From Bacteroidota bacterium (GTDB lineage Bacteria > Bacteroidota > Rhodothermia > Rhodothermales > Bin80): a DNA stretch of 64,000 bases. The position numbers and the translations under genes were made by a program. Below, piece after piece: positions 18,751-29,094 of the stretch; positions within the stretch are counted from its first letter, which is position 1; every line of letters starts with the position of its first letter. The stretch is from positions 1 to 64,000 of the forward strand of contig JAPOUL010000123.1 of NCBI GenBank assembly GCA_026708685.1, in the 5' to 3' direction. The notes under the pieces were generated by a model, which was not told the origin of the DNA, ran no database searches, and saw nothing but the letters and a program-made list of their open reading frames with translations.

Positions 18751-19605
18751 ATGTATACCCGAAGAGAATTTTTGGTTCAGTCTGGCGGCGGAGTACTTCT
18801 TGCTGGTCTTCCCCAAAGGCAACTCACCATTCAAGATGTGATCAATCTGATCATGCAAGAAATGCCATATGCTCCGTTAGACACAACGGTAGATTCCATC
18901 AAGTCTGGCGATCCTCAGCAGCCCGTTCGTGCGATAATCACCACATTTACTGCCACTCATCAACTGATTGAGTTTGCAGCAAGGCAGGCAGTCAATATGA
19001 TTATCACCCATGAATCCATCTATTACAATCATGAAGACGATACGCAATGGCTGGACAACAATGATATCTTTCAAAAAAAGCGTCAGATGTTGGAAGACAG
19101 CGGGATTGTAGTCTGGAGGCTCCATGATGCTTGGCACAACTTTCAGCCAGATGGGATTCTTACAGGTGTACTCAACACGCTTGGATGGCAAGGATATGCA
19201 GATGCCGACCGTCCACATGTGTGTACGATTCCATCAACTTCTTTAGCACAGTTATCGCAGTTTATGAAAACACGCTTTAAAGCAAAGCGGATACGTGTGA
19301 TTGGTGATGCGGAAATGTCATGTCAGAAGATAGGATTATTAGCGGGATCGTCCAGTGGGCAACGGCAAATCGAAATGCTTTCGGAGGTGGATGTTCTGGT
19401 GGTTGGCGAGGTTAGAGAATGGGAAACCACCGAATTTGTTAGAGATGCGAATTGGCAGGGCGATCAGCCCAAGGGATTGATTGTATTGGGCCACGCCTTG
19501 AGTGAAGAGCCAGGAATGAAGTGGTTAGCAGACTGGTTGACTCCAAGGTTGCCAAGTGTCATCATTGCACATCAGGCCAGTGGAGATCCATTTTATTTTG
19601 TTTGA
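18751..19605 (+). CDS. NIF3-like metal-binding protein with TAT-like leader
   Basis: A 284-residue protein. It opens with YTRREFLVQSGGGVLLAGL, which looks like a twin-arginine export signal, then shows NIF3/YbgI-type features: QLTIQDVINLIMQEM, NMIITHESIYY, VWRLHDAWHN, a C-terminal GHALSEEPGMKW and IIAHQASGDP. NIF3 proteins bind two metals and have unclear substrates. Export of a NIF3 protein is unusual but occurs in Planctomycetes/Bacteroidota genomes. It is divergent from the DUF1080 gene (94 nt apart). Confidence 0.75.
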   Translation: MYTRREFLVQSGGGVLLAGLPQRQLTIQDVINLIMQEMPYAPLDTTVDSIKSGDPQQPVRAIITTFTATHQLIEFAARQAVNMIITHESIYYNHEDDTQWLDNNDIFQKKRQMLEDSGIVVWRLHDAWHNFQPDGILTGVLNTLGWQGYADADRPHVCTIPSTSLAQLSQFMKTRFKAKRIRVIGDAEMSCQKIGLLAGSSSGQRQIEMLSEVDVLVVGEVREWETTEFVRDANWQGDQPKGLIVLGHALSEEPGMKWLADWLTPRLPSVIIAHQASGDPFYFV

Positions 19606-20472
19606 TCCTCTGGATCAGATGTGGCTTGGAGAGGATCATTACGGAGTGCATTCATTGGTGAATTCAGACATCAAGGAAAAGCTGTAAGGTAGGTGAACTT
19701 CATAGAATTCTGAGCAAGAATTAAGGAAGAGATACGGTTATTGGTTCTTCATAGTAGAGGATTATTTCAGTATCGCATCCACTGTTACATTCCCACGACG
19801 GGGTACTCAGATATTCAGGTCGTTCTTGCATGGAACATGCAAATCTGTATCGTGGTCTTCTTTGCATAGAATTGGGACGGTAAAATGTCAAAAATCGCTT
19901 GTAGAATAAGGCATAGAAGGAGTATTGAAAGAATGATGAGTGCTATGATATGATGATGTGCAATTTTTGTATCTGATGCCATCACTAAATGGTGTGAACC
20001 AATAACTGCTTTGGTGGTCAACACATTCTTAACCACCTCTTCGTTTGATGATCACTTTCACTGAGTACCCTAAACCTTCAGAGTATTGCTTATCGCACAT
20101 TCATGCACCCAAATATACCAAGCAAGAAAGTGGGGAATTAGGAGTTGCCTTCTGTTCAACATTGAGATTGCTGATTTTCATTTCATCAGATTCGTAACTG
20201 GACTGTTCCTTGACTTCATCTGACAATAAGCGCGTTCTGGCGGTGGAGAGCCGTGAGATAGAACTACAATCAAAGATATTCGTATATTTTGGATCTTGAG
20301 TAATTTCCGAAACAACAGGAGTTGATTGGCGGCATTTGCTTCAAAATCGGATTAAACGTCTCACGCTGTGGGAGATTATTGAAGGCTGATGGATTTGAAT
20401 GCGAAATCCCTTTCAGCTACTTCACAGTTCCCAAAGCCGCTCTAACTATGTTTCTTAGAAAACCGGATCATC
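19606..20472. other. 867-bp intergenic region before the type I RM genes
   Basis: No convincing gene. A 73-codon minus-strand frame at 19815-20036 has one hydrophobic span (IIALIILSILLLCLILQAIF) and might encode a small membrane peptide, but nothing supports it. This gap marks the left border of the restriction-modification island. Confidence 0.4.
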
Positions 20473-22029
20473 ATGAGTAAGAATAATGGCACTACTGCCA
20501 ATCACCAACGTGCCCTTGTGCAACGGCAAATTTGGGAAATTGCCAACGATGTGCGTGGTGCAGTGGATGGCTGGGATTTCAAACAGTATGTATTCGGAAC
20601 ACTGTTTTATCGCTTTATCAGTGAAAACTTTGCAAACTATATGGAAGCTGATAAGGATATCGCCTATTCAAAATTATCCAATGACGTTATTACCCCTGAG
20701 ATTAAAGATGATGCCATCAAGACAAAGGGTTATTTTATCTATCCCTGCCAATTGTTTGCTAACATTACCGCTACCGCTCATACCAATGACAATTTAAATA
20801 CTGATCTAGCCCGAATATTTTCCAGTATTGAAAGCTCTGCCACCGGTTACCCCTCTGAAGGTGAGATCAAGGGGCTTTTTGCCGACTTTGACACCACCAG
20901 TAATCGTCTGGGCTATACCGTTCAAGATAAAAATGCTCGCCTTGCCGCGGTGCTCAAGGGAGTGGAAAAGATAGAGTTTGGCAATGTCTATGAGAGAGAA
21001 ATTGACCTGTTTGGTGATGCCTACGAATCCCTGATTTCTAGTTATGCTGCCAATGCAGGTATATCTGGGGGTGCAATGTTTACTCCTCAACACGTATCAA
21101 GACTTATTGCCGGGATTGCCTTGCATGGGCAGACAAGTGTGAACAAAATCTATGATCCAGCCGTTGGCTCAGGTTCTTTACTGCTACAGGCACAAAAGCA
21201 CTTAAATGGTCATATCACTGAAGGGGGGTTATATGGTCAGGAGATTAATCCCACCACATACAATATGGCGAGGATGAATATGTTCTTGCATAACGTCAAC
21301 TACGATAAGTTCAATATACAGTTGGGCAATACCCTCATTGATCCATATTTTAGCGACGAGAAACCATTTGATGTCATCGTTTCCAATCCACCTTACTCAA
21401 TGAAATGGATAGGCTCTGATGATCCGAATCTGATGAACGATGATCGTTTTGCACCAGCGGGTGTATTGGCACCAAAACACAAGGCTGATTTTGCCTTTGT
21501 ATTGCATGCACTGAGTTATCTCTCCAGTAAAGGTCGTGCGGCTATTGTTTGCTTTCCAGGTATTTTCTGTAGTAGGGGTATACAGCAGAAAATCCGTAAG
21601 TATCTGGTAGATAATAACTATGTGGAAACGGTAATTTCACTGGCAGCTAACCTGTTTTATGGCACTTCTTATGCCCTGAATGTCCTGGTCCTTTCCAAAC
21701 ATAAAACCAATACCACGATACAGTTTATTGATGCCAGCAGTCTGTATAAAAAAGAAACGAACAAAAAAGTACTGGCCGATGAACATTTCAAAAAGATCAT
21801 GGATGTGTTTGACAGAAAAGACGATGTTGATTATTTTGCTAAATCCGTAGGCCTTGAAGAGATAGCCAAAAACGACTACATTCTTTCGGTCAATAGTTAT
21901 GTTGAACGCAAGGATACTCGTGAGTTGATTGATATTACCAAGCTCAATGCCCAGATAAAATTTAGAAGCGGTAAAATAAATCAACTATGTAGGGACATTG
22001 ATTCCATTGTTGCGGAGATTGTCACTTGA
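20473..22029 (+). CDS. hsdM: type I restriction-modification methyltransferase subunit HsdM
   Basis: A 518-residue N6-adenine methyltransferase subunit, normal for HsdM. N-terminal [33 protein letters not shown] is the HsdM N domain, [13 protein letters not shown] (about 227-239) the SAM-binding motif I and VSNPPYS (about 303-309) the catalytic NPPY motif. With HsdS it methylates a bipartite target; with HsdR it restricts unmodified DNA. hsdS follows after 83 nt. No hsdR is present nearby, so only modification may remain. The start has no Shine-Dalgarno sequence. Confidence 0.95.
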   Translation: MSKNNGTTANHQRALVQRQIWEIANDVRGAVDGWDFKQYVFGTLFYRFISENFANYMEADKDIAYSKLSNDVITPEIKDDAIKTKGYFIYPCQLFANITATAHTNDNLNTDLARIFSSIESSATGYPSEGEIKGLFADFDTTSNRLGYTVQDKNARLAAVLKGVEKIEFGNVYEREIDLFGDAYESLISSYAANAGISGGAMFTPQHVSRLIAGIALHGQTSVNKIYDPAVGSGSLLLQAQKHLNGHITEGGLYGQEINPTTYNMARMNMFLHNVNYDKFNIQLGNTLIDPYFSDEKPFDVIVSNPPYSMKWIGSDDPNLMNDDRFAPAGVLAPKHKADFAFVLHALSYLSSKGRAAIVCFPGIFCSRGIQQKIRKYLVDNNYVETVISLAANLFYGTSYALNVLVLSKHKTNTTIQFIDASSLYKKETNKKVLADEHFKKIMDVFDRKDDVDYFAKSVGLEEIAKNDYILSVNSYVERKDTRELIDITKLNAQIKFRSGKINQLCRDIDSIVAEIVT

Positions 22030-22112
22030 ACGAAATAAGTTAATGGAGAGAAGATTCCCCATTATGAGTGTCCAACGAGATATCTTGTAAAAAAACATCA
22101 AGCGTCAATTTA

Positions 22113-23314
22113 ATGAGCAGTGTTGAAGCTCTTGTATCAGAGTTGTGTCCAGGTGGAGTGCAGTTTGTTGAACTTCAAGAAGTCTTTGATATCAACAATG
22201 GTTATTCTCCATCAAAGTACAATCAAGATTTTTGGACGGACGGGATCATCCCGTGGTTTCGATTGGAAGATATCCGTAAAAACGGAAGAGTACTGAGTGA
22301 TTCAATTCAGCATGTCACACCGCAGGCAGTAAAGAAAGGCACCCTTTTCCCAGCGAACTCAATCATCATTGCCACAAATGCAACGATTGGGGAGCATGCT
22401 TTGATCACTGTTGATTCGCTAGCGAATCAACGATTCACCGTTCTATCAAAAAAAGCGAACCGTTCTGCTGAACTTGACATGAAATTCATGTTTCATTATG
22501 GATTTATTCTTGGACAATGGTGCAAAAAAATACGAACCCTGAAAGTTTTCCATCAGTGAACATGAAAAAATTCAAGAAACTCCGCATTCCTATACCGCCT
22601 CTGAAAGTTCAGAATGCGATTGTTGAGATTCTGGATACGTATACAGCGTTGCAAAAAGAGTTACAGATTCTACTCATAGCGGAGCTGGAAGCCAGAAAAA
22701 AACAGTATGAGTATTGTAGAGAGGAAATGCTGAGACTTGATGAAGAGGAAGTAGAAAGGAAAACGCTGGGGGAGATACTTCAGTACGAACTACCAACAAA
22801 ATATTTGATTGAGCACGCTGGTTATGATGAAAGCAATAAAACCCCTGTGCTCACTGCTGGAAAAAATTTTATATTGGGATACACGAATGAAAAGACTGGA
22901 GTCTATCCTGCATCCTCCGAAAATCCAGTCATTATTTTTGATGATTTCACAACATCATTCAAATGGGTTAACTTTCCCTTTAAGGCAAAATCAAGTACTA
23001 TGAAAATGATCACTCCCCAAATACCAGACTCTGTAAATTTCAGATACATCTATTATGCAATGAGCGTCATCAATTATACACCTGATAGTCATACACGACA
23101 ATGGACTAAGAATTATTCTCAACTCCTCATTCCCATACCATCACTTGAAAAACAAAATGAAATCGTTACAACTTTGGACCAATTGGATACCTTGGTGAAT
23201 GATCTGTCAACCAGAATTCCCGCCGAAATCATCGCACGCCGTAAACAGTATGAGTACTGCCGTAGCTTGCTATTGAGCTTTCCCAGATCTAAAGAGAACG
23301 GAGTCATTAGATGA
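22113..23314 (+). CDS. hsdS: type I specificity subunit HsdS, frameshifted at a poly-A run
   Basis: Two frames make one HsdS of about 400 residues. The first, from ATG 22113 ([20 protein letters not shown]; an earlier ATG at 22068 is less likely), carries target-recognition domain 1 and ends at 22559. The second carries the central helix ([29 protein letters not shown]), TRD2 ([13 protein letters not shown]) and the terminal helix ([16 protein letters not shown]). They join at A7 (22524-22530); eight A would restore WCKKNTNPES. This suits slipped-strand phase variation or a recent loss. A homopolymer assembly error is possible. Confidence 0.85.
22524..22530 (+). repeat. A7 homopolymer at the hsdS frameshift
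   Basis: Seven A within hsdS; the two recognition halves are out of frame by exactly one base here. It is a candidate slippage site. Confidence 0.6.
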
Positions 23315-23500
23315 GCAAAAGACTGTCGGAAATAGCTCAGCAGTTGAAAGAGAAAGATAAAAAAGTGCAGTTGATCTATGCCTTTAATGGTACAGGCAAA
23401 ACACGGTTGTCGCTTGAATTTACTCAACTCATTGCTCGTGCAGGTTCTGTCGACGAGAACCCTCGCCATGATTTTATATTTTACAAAAATCCATATTTTG
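23311..23500 (+). pseudogene. 5' remnant of a PrrC/RloC-like ATPase (anticodon nuclease type)
   Basis: The ATG overlaps the hsdS stop (ATGA). The first ~60 codons read [33 protein letters not shown], the N-terminus with Walker A (FNGTGKT) typical of ABC-type ATPases next to type I RM genes, including anticodon nucleases. The homology ends near codon 62 and the frame runs by chance into the lipoprotein gene that follows. The rest of the gene, and hsdR, have been deleted or replaced. The exact junction cannot be fixed by eye. Confidence 0.7.
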
Positions 23501-23541
23501 TATCTAATGCAATTTTCATCATTAAAATGGTATACATGAAC

Positions 23542-25038
23542 ATGAAATGGTTTTTTGCCCCAATCCTATTGGTGACGATTATGTCATGTGCATCTCCAGA
23601 TTCAACTGGGCTATTTGAAGGCTCTGCGAATATTGGGAATCCTTCATCTGAAACAGAAGTCGTGTATGACTCAAATCTTGATATCTACACAGTGGCACAT
23701 GAAGGAGCAGGTAAGTCCAATACCGGGGATGAATTCTCCTTCGTGTGGAAAAAGATGGAAGGTGATCTTGTTCTGAAAACCGATGTTGAGTTCAGTGAAC
23801 CCTCTGGGCATCCTCAGCAAAAAGCAGGCTGGATGATCCGAGAAAGTCTGGATTCAGATGCTGCATATGTGGATGCACTCATGGATACCGATGGACTCGT
23901 AACCATACAATGGCGATCAGAGATGGCAGGAATTCTCCGAGAAGTGACAACTTCTATCTCCGATCCAGTCACGCTACGACTGGAACGCACGGCAGACTTG
24001 TATACGTTCTATCTTGAGAGAGATGGCCAGCGAACCGTAACGGTAGCCAACATCACTGTACAACTGCCTCAAATGGTCTATGTCGGACTTGCCGTTTCTG
24101 CACAAGATGCTGAGGCAAAGGCTACGGCCCAGTTCATGAATGTTGACATGCAACAGCATTCCGTTGTTGGTGAGCGGATAGTAGAAAGTACTCTGGAAAC
24201 CATTGACAGCCAAACAGGGAAGCGGCAGATCCTTCATCAATCAATAGAGCATTTTGAAGCACCTAACTGGTCCCCTGATTCACTCACGATTTTGTACAAT
24301 AGTGGAGGGCGACTCTTTCATATGCCTTCAGTTGGAGGTCCACCTCAGATGCTAGATACCCAGTTTGCAGATCGTTGCAACAATGATCATGGGTACTCCC
24401 CAGATGGATCGGAAATTGCTCTCAGTCACAATACGGAGGATCATGGATCCCTCATTTACATCGTTCCATCTTCCGGTGGACGGCCACGGCTGGTCACAGA
24501 GTTTGGTCCTTCCTACTGGCATGGCTGGTCTCCCGATGGGCAAAAACTTGTGTACTGTGCACGAAGGAACGATAATTTTGATGTGTATGTCATAGGAAGG
24601 GATGGGAGTGCGGAAGTTCGTCTCACCGATGCACCGGGATTGGATGATGGGCCAGAATATGCTCCAGATGGGTTGAGCATCTACTTTAATTCTGAACGGA
24701 CGGGGCAGATGAATATTTGGCAGATGGATCCAGATGGACGCAATCAGAGACCTGTGACACTCGATGATGAGTTTGGAGACTGGTTTCCGCATCCATCTCC
24801 AGACGGAAAGTGGATAGCGTTTTTATCCTATGATCAATCGGTTGATGGGCATCCTCCCAATAAGGATGTCAAGCTTCGGATCATGCCTGCAGATCAATCA
24901 TCTCCACCCAGAATCATTGCACACTTATTTGGTGGGCAAGGAACCCTGAATGTTCCTTCATGGAGTCCAGATAGCCGCCATTTTGCGTTTGTCAGTTATC
25001 GGCTGGTTGGGGGGGATCGTAATCAGGGTTCGGAGTAG
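23542..25038 (+). CDS. TolB-like beta-propeller lipoprotein
   Basis: Preferred start ATG 23542, which gives a lipoprotein signal ([16 protein letters not shown]) and about 498 residues. An N-terminal concanavalin/DUF1349-like domain (KTDVEFSEP..., [40 protein letters not shown]) precedes a PD40/WD40-like propeller with repeats such as [42 protein letters not shown] and [14 protein letters not shown]. It is probably a periplasmic or surface carbohydrate-related protein. The longer open frame from 23311 is an artefact of fusion to the ATPase remnant. Its 3' end overlaps the convergent sulfatase by 47 nt. Confidence 0.85.
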   Translation: MKWFFAPILLVTIMSCASPDSTGLFEGSANIGNPSSETEVVYDSNLDIYTVAHEGAGKSNTGDEFSFVWKKMEGDLVLKTDVEFSEPSGHPQQKAGWMIRESLDSDAAYVDALMDTDGLVTIQWRSEMAGILREVTTSISDPVTLRLERTADLYTFYLERDGQRTVTVANITVQLPQMVYVGLAVSAQDAEAKATAQFMNVDMQQHSVVGERIVESTLETIDSQTGKRQILHQSIEHFEAPNWSPDSLTILYNSGGRLFHMPSVGGPPQMLDTQFADRCNNDHGYSPDGSEIALSHNTEDHGSLIYIVPSSGGRPRLVTEFGPSYWHGWSPDGQKLVYCARRNDNFDVYVIGRDGSAEVRLTDAPGLDDGPEYAPDGLSIYFNSERTGQMNIWQMDPDGRNQRPVTLDDEFGDWFPHPSPDGKWIAFLSYDQSVDGHPPNKDVKLRIMPADQSSPPRIIAHLFGGQGTLNVPSWSPDSRHFAFVSYRLVGGDRNQGSE

Positions 25039-26398
25039 GCATTTGTGCATTCACCGTTTCTCTCCACTTGTGGAGTCGCTGCAAAAGATCCTGCGTGACG
25101 CTTGGCTCAAATAAATGAATATCTGTTGTTTCCCCTAGATCGGATTCCAGATCATAGAGCTCAACAGAATTGGTCTCAAACCACTCAATCAGTTTGTATC
25201 GACCCGATCGTATGGCTCCTGAGGGGCGGTTGGCAGATCCATGATAATGTGGAAAATGCCAATAGAGGTCCCGATCATTCATGGAATCAGTAAACAGACC
25301 AATCCCATCAATGGGTACGGGTGGAGTGATTCCAGCGAGTTGTGCAATGGTTGGTAGCAAGTCATCGGTGGTTCCAGGGGCATTACGGGTTTGGGGTAAA
25401 ACTCCAGCACCTTTTACGATCAGAGGGATCCGGATGCCTCCCTCATAGAGCCAACCTTTGCCCGCACGCAGGGGTAGGTTTGCAGTTGGAGCCCACTCGC
25501 GGGCTTCACTCAGAGTTGATAATCCTCCATTGTCGGAGGTGAAGACAACAATGGTATTGTTGTCAAGTCCGGCATCCGTCAACGTACGCAGGATCCGCCC
25601 CACGCTTTCATCTATGGATGTAACCATCGCTGCATAGATTGCGTGATTCTGAGTAGCACGAGTCAGCCCGTCATACGCTTCTTCAATATATTCGGTGGGG
25701 ATGTCAGTCGTTGTAAAACGTTCAACATCCTCAGGCTTGGCTTGCAATGGCGTGTGAACTCCATAGTGAGAGAGCAAGAGCAGGAAGGGAGAATCATGGT
25801 CTGACTCAATATAGTCTACGGCGAGATCGGTGAGACGATCGGTCAAGTAGGTACTATCGGGATCAGCAGAGAGGTCAGGTACATTGGAGGCCGGAAACGA
25901 TTCGCTGGAATAGGGGGCAAAGAATGATCCAGGCTGTCCAGCGTCATTGGTCGCTATGACCGTTTGAAATCCCTGCTGATGAGGGAGATATTCACCAACC
26001 CCTAAATGCCATTTACCAATGTAGGCTGTACGATAACCCGCCTCTTGGAAGACATCTCCAATGGTGACCTCTTCAATCGGGAGGGCATGCTGATACTCAG
26101 CTTGAAGAAGCTGGCCATTGGCCTGTCCCCCAATCCAGTTGGTTATGTGCAGCCGTGCTGGATGTGTCCCCGTCATGATACTGGCACGGGTGGGCGAGCA
26201 GACCGAACTTGAAGCATAAAACTGAGTAAATCGCGCCCCTTGAGATGCGAGTTCATCAATGTGAGGAGTTTGGTAAAACGTACTCCCATAAACTCCGGTA
26301 TCTATCCACCCCAAGTCGTCTACCAAGATGAAGACTACATTGGGCGGTTTGGAACTACAGGCACATACAAAAAGCAGAATCAAGGAAAAATATTTCAA
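24992..26398 (-). CDS. sulfatase lipoprotein (arylsulfatase family)
   Basis: A 468-residue type I sulfatase with a lipoprotein signal (lipobox Cys14). [11 protein letters not shown] gives the metal-binding Asp pair, and [11 protein letters not shown] (Cys67) is the C-x-P-x-R signature whose Cys becomes formylglycine. IGKWHLG and TSDNGG are further active-site blocks. It removes sulfate esters from glycans or other substrates outside the cytoplasm. It overlaps the PhoD-like gene upstream by 4 nt, so the two are coupled. The sulfatase-maturing enzyme is not in the window. Confidence 0.94.
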   Translation of the reverse strand: MKYFSLILLFVCACSSKPPNVVFILVDDLGWIDTGVYGSTFYQTPHIDELASQGARFTQFYASSSVCSPTRASIMTGTHPARLHITNWIGGQANGQLLQAEYQHALPIEEVTIGDVFQEAGYRTAYIGKWHLGVGEYLPHQQGFQTVIATNDAGQPGSFFAPYSSESFPASNVPDLSADPDSTYLTDRLTDLAVDYIESDHDSPFLLLLSHYGVHTPLQAKPEDVERFTTTDIPTEYIEEAYDGLTRATQNHAIYAAMVTSIDESVGRILRTLTDAGLDNNTIVVFTSDNGGLSTLSEAREWAPTANLPLRAGKGWLYEGGIRIPLIVKGAGVLPQTRNAPGTTDDLLPTIAQLAGITPPVPIDGIGLFTDSMNDRDLYWHFPHYHGSANRPSGAIRSGRYKLIEWFETNSVELYDLESDLGETTDIHLFEPSVTQDLLQRLHKWRETVNAQMPTPNPDYDPPQPADN

Positions 26399-29073
26399 AA
26401 CGTTACAAGATGGGTTTGTGGGTTCATAAGTGTGTCTATCTGGAGTCCCTGAAGAACCGTCCGGTGTGTAGATTGATCTCCAAGAATTACCGTGTAGGAA
26501 CTGGTTGCATCAAAAACTTTAGTCCTGTACGGCAAGGATGATAATCGTAGTGTGTACACCGTATCCATGTGGGTTTCATCCACAAGGGTCAATACGGGTT
26601 CATCAAGTCCTTGCACATCGATCGGAGGCAACCAACCAGCTGCCTCTCGGCCGTAGTTGCTCTCTTGCGTGACAGTGACCGGCCATCCAGTATATTGATG
26701 GGCATCTTTGTCATCGGGATGGATCCATCGGGGCCATGCCTCAGCTGTGATGGTTCGTGCACTGCGGTCAAAGCGAACGATTCCATAACCGGGAACACGG
26801 TCATAGAGTTCTTCAGGGGTTTGCCCACTTCTCACTGGATTGGCAACCGCTTGAACGGTCATATGATTGCCAAATCCGTCAAGATGATCACCTGTGTACA
26901 TGGGAGAGCCTGATGTGCGGTTGCCTCCCGGCTCAGGTGGAAACCATCGGCGGGGCCATATATTGGCAATCGCCGGGGCGATAAACGCGTTGGGGCCATC
27001 TCCAAATGCATCAATGCCATACTGCACAAAACTCCCGAGATGCTGATCTCCAGCAACATGAAAAGCAAATCCCTTGCGAATGGCTCTCAAGGCACGGTTA
27101 CGCCCGCTTTGGGGCCATCCGTTTGAATCCATATCCGTTCCCAGATGATCATCAGCAATATACTCGTCAGGTTCTGCATATCTCATTTGGGGAACCACAC
27201 GATCATCAAAATATCCAGCGGGAAGGGTTGCCAGATTACTGAACAAGGTTTGAGAAAGCATCACTTTCATCCAGACGCGATCTGGAAATTCATGAGACCA
27301 TTGACGCAGAAATTTCAATTGCCTTGGACCCAATAAGGTGGCCTCGGTGATTTGGGTAGCATCATAGGCACGATTTTCAGGCCAACCATTGCGTACCTGT
27401 GCCTGGGGAACCGTCAGACGGGGTGGAGATTTCCACATACGATCTGCAATGATGGCAAAGCTGATATCTCCGTAGGTCAGGTCCGTATAATAGACACTGA
27501 TATCCTGTTTAATAGGTGCTGGATCATAGGGATCGGGAAGATGAGAGACCTGTGTTTGATGAACAGTATTGACAAAATGCGGATCCATTATGTAGCCTCC
27601 ATGATCGGATAAAGGGATCCATGGACCTTCGGCCTTTGTGCCCCCATTGCCCCATATATTTCCATGATAGACATCATGGTCATCTGGAATCACCACCGTT
27701 GGGCGATCTCGCATCAAATCCCTGAATGCCCACAGGAACCGATACCAGTGGTAGTGATAATCAAGGATTGCCCGATCAAGGGGGCTGCGAACGATTCCTG
27801 CAAGTCCACCTTCATAAATCTGATCCCCGGCAAAAAACAGTAGATCAGGATCATGGGCAACAACCGAAGCGGTGAGCTCATGATGAGGATACCAGATGGT
27901 GCTATGATTCCAGACTAAGTTGTGCCCTCTAGAGATATTCTGGCAGTTCAACGATGCTAGAACAAACTCGTCATCCTCAATGTCTGGATGACGGATCACT
28001 CCTGAATAGAAGAATCGATCTGGTCCGTCGCTGGTTTGAAGGTCATAGGTCAAGCGATAGGGAATATCTGCATCAAAATGAAATTCATCCACACGAAGTG
28101 GTGCGATATAGCTGTCGGGAAGGATCTTGGCAGATGCTGACTTGATCCAAGATCCATTGCGCATCAATTCCAGACTCACCATTTGCGAATCATCCTCTCC
28201 AAGCGGTGGCATCTGGGCAGTCATCTTCAGGGTATGTTTGCTGACGGTGTACTGGGCCGAAAGAATCGGACCAAATCCTCGATCGGGCTGATACACAAAT
28301 TTTGGGCCTCCAATATGCCATTGATCAAACCAATATCCGCGTCCATTCATGGTCGGACTATGATGACTCACCAAAGCAACATTACCCACAAAATAATGAG
28401 TAGGCAAACCAGAATATTTAGATTGTGAGATCTGTTGTCCCGTATCAGGATCGGACGAAACAACCACTAAGTCATATCCACTTTTACCAGAAGTTGCATT
28501 AATACTGAGTTGGATGGAAGCATGATCTTGCATGCTTCCATCCATGGAAAGAGTCGGCTCTATCAGAGGCCACGCATCAACGGGGATATCGGATTGCGGG
28601 CCTTTAGGAGCATCTGCACTGGTATTGCTACGAACAATGATATCACCATGGCCGTCAACTCCAACAATCAATCCTCCGTCTTCACCAGGCCAGTGGTGTA
28701 CCAAGCTGGAAATTCGCCAGTCCACATCGGGGCCACCAGCACCAAGAAGGAACCCCGACCAGGTATTGGCATGAACACTATCCGCGGTGTCTATCGCACC
28801 CATGATGACCGACATGGTAAAGTCTGAGGAATGTTCATCAAGAATGTGTGTGAGCAAATGGAGGGTTCGCATCGGCTTGGAGCTGCCCCCTTCCAGACAT
28901 TCTATGCGTCCATTAGCATACCGCCAATCCATGAGACGGTTGGCATAAAAGTCGTGTCCAATCCAAGGTCGGTCAATCGTTGATGGCAACGATTCAGTGA
29001 CATGGACCTGTGGTGTTGTACATCCCAACAGCAAAAGTCCAGTAGCAATGATGAAAAAAGGAAAAGGAATCAT
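26395..29073 (-). CDS. PhoD-like metallophosphatase lipoprotein
   Basis: An 892-residue secreted protein (lipobox Cys18 in MIPFPFFIIATGLLLLGC). The N-terminal half looks like a lectin-type sandwich plus an Ig-like PhoD N-domain (FVLASLNCQNISRGHN), and the PhoD catalytic core has FAGDQIYEGG (about 414), IPDDHDVYHGNIWG (about 461) and HVAGDQHLGSFVQYG. PhoD enzymes are Ca/Fe-dependent phosphodi-/monoesterases; this long form is common in Planctomycetes and Rhodothermia and its substrate is unknown. It is the first gene of a pair with the sulfatase. Confidence 0.88.
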   Translation of the reverse strand: MIPFPFFIIATGLLLLGCTTPQVHVTESLPSTIDRPWIGHDFYANRLMDWRYANGRIECLEGGSSKPMRTLHLLTHILDEHSSDFTMSVIMGAIDTADSVHANTWSGFLLGAGGPDVDWRISSLVHHWPGEDGGLIVGVDGHGDIIVRSNTSADAPKGPQSDIPVDAWPLIEPTLSMDGSMQDHASIQLSINATSGKSGYDLVVVSSDPDTGQQISQSKYSGLPTHYFVGNVALVSHHSPTMNGRGYWFDQWHIGGPKFVYQPDRGFGPILSAQYTVSKHTLKMTAQMPPLGEDDSQMVSLELMRNGSWIKSASAKILPDSYIAPLRVDEFHFDADIPYRLTYDLQTSDGPDRFFYSGVIRHPDIEDDEFVLASLNCQNISRGHNLVWNHSTIWYPHHELTASVVAHDPDLLFFAGDQIYEGGLAGIVRSPLDRAILDYHYHWYRFLWAFRDLMRDRPTVVIPDDHDVYHGNIWGNGGTKAEGPWIPLSDHGGYIMDPHFVNTVHQTQVSHLPDPYDPAPIKQDISVYYTDLTYGDISFAIIADRMWKSPPRLTVPQAQVRNGWPENRAYDATQITEATLLGPRQLKFLRQWSHEFPDRVWMKVMLSQTLFSNLATLPAGYFDDRVVPQMRYAEPDEYIADDHLGTDMDSNGWPQSGRNRALRAIRKGFAFHVAGDQHLGSFVQYGIDAFGDGPNAFIAPAIANIWPRRWFPPEPGGNRTSGSPMYTGDHLDGFGNHMTVQAVANPVRSGQTPEELYDRVPGYGIVRFDRSARTITAEAWPRWIHPDDKDAHQYTGWPVTVTQESNYGREAAGWLPPIDVQGLDEPVLTLVDETHMDTVYTLRLSSLPYRTKVFDATSSYTVILGDQSTHRTVLQGLQIDTLMNPQTHLVTF

Positions 29074-29094
29074 CCATCAAACAAGTCAGACATC

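Noticed and set aside
23311-25038. A genuine ATPase-propeller fusion protein of 575 residues
   Set aside because: The ATPase part stops after about 60 codons and an intact lipoprotein signal starts at 23542, so the fusion is best explained by a recombination junction.
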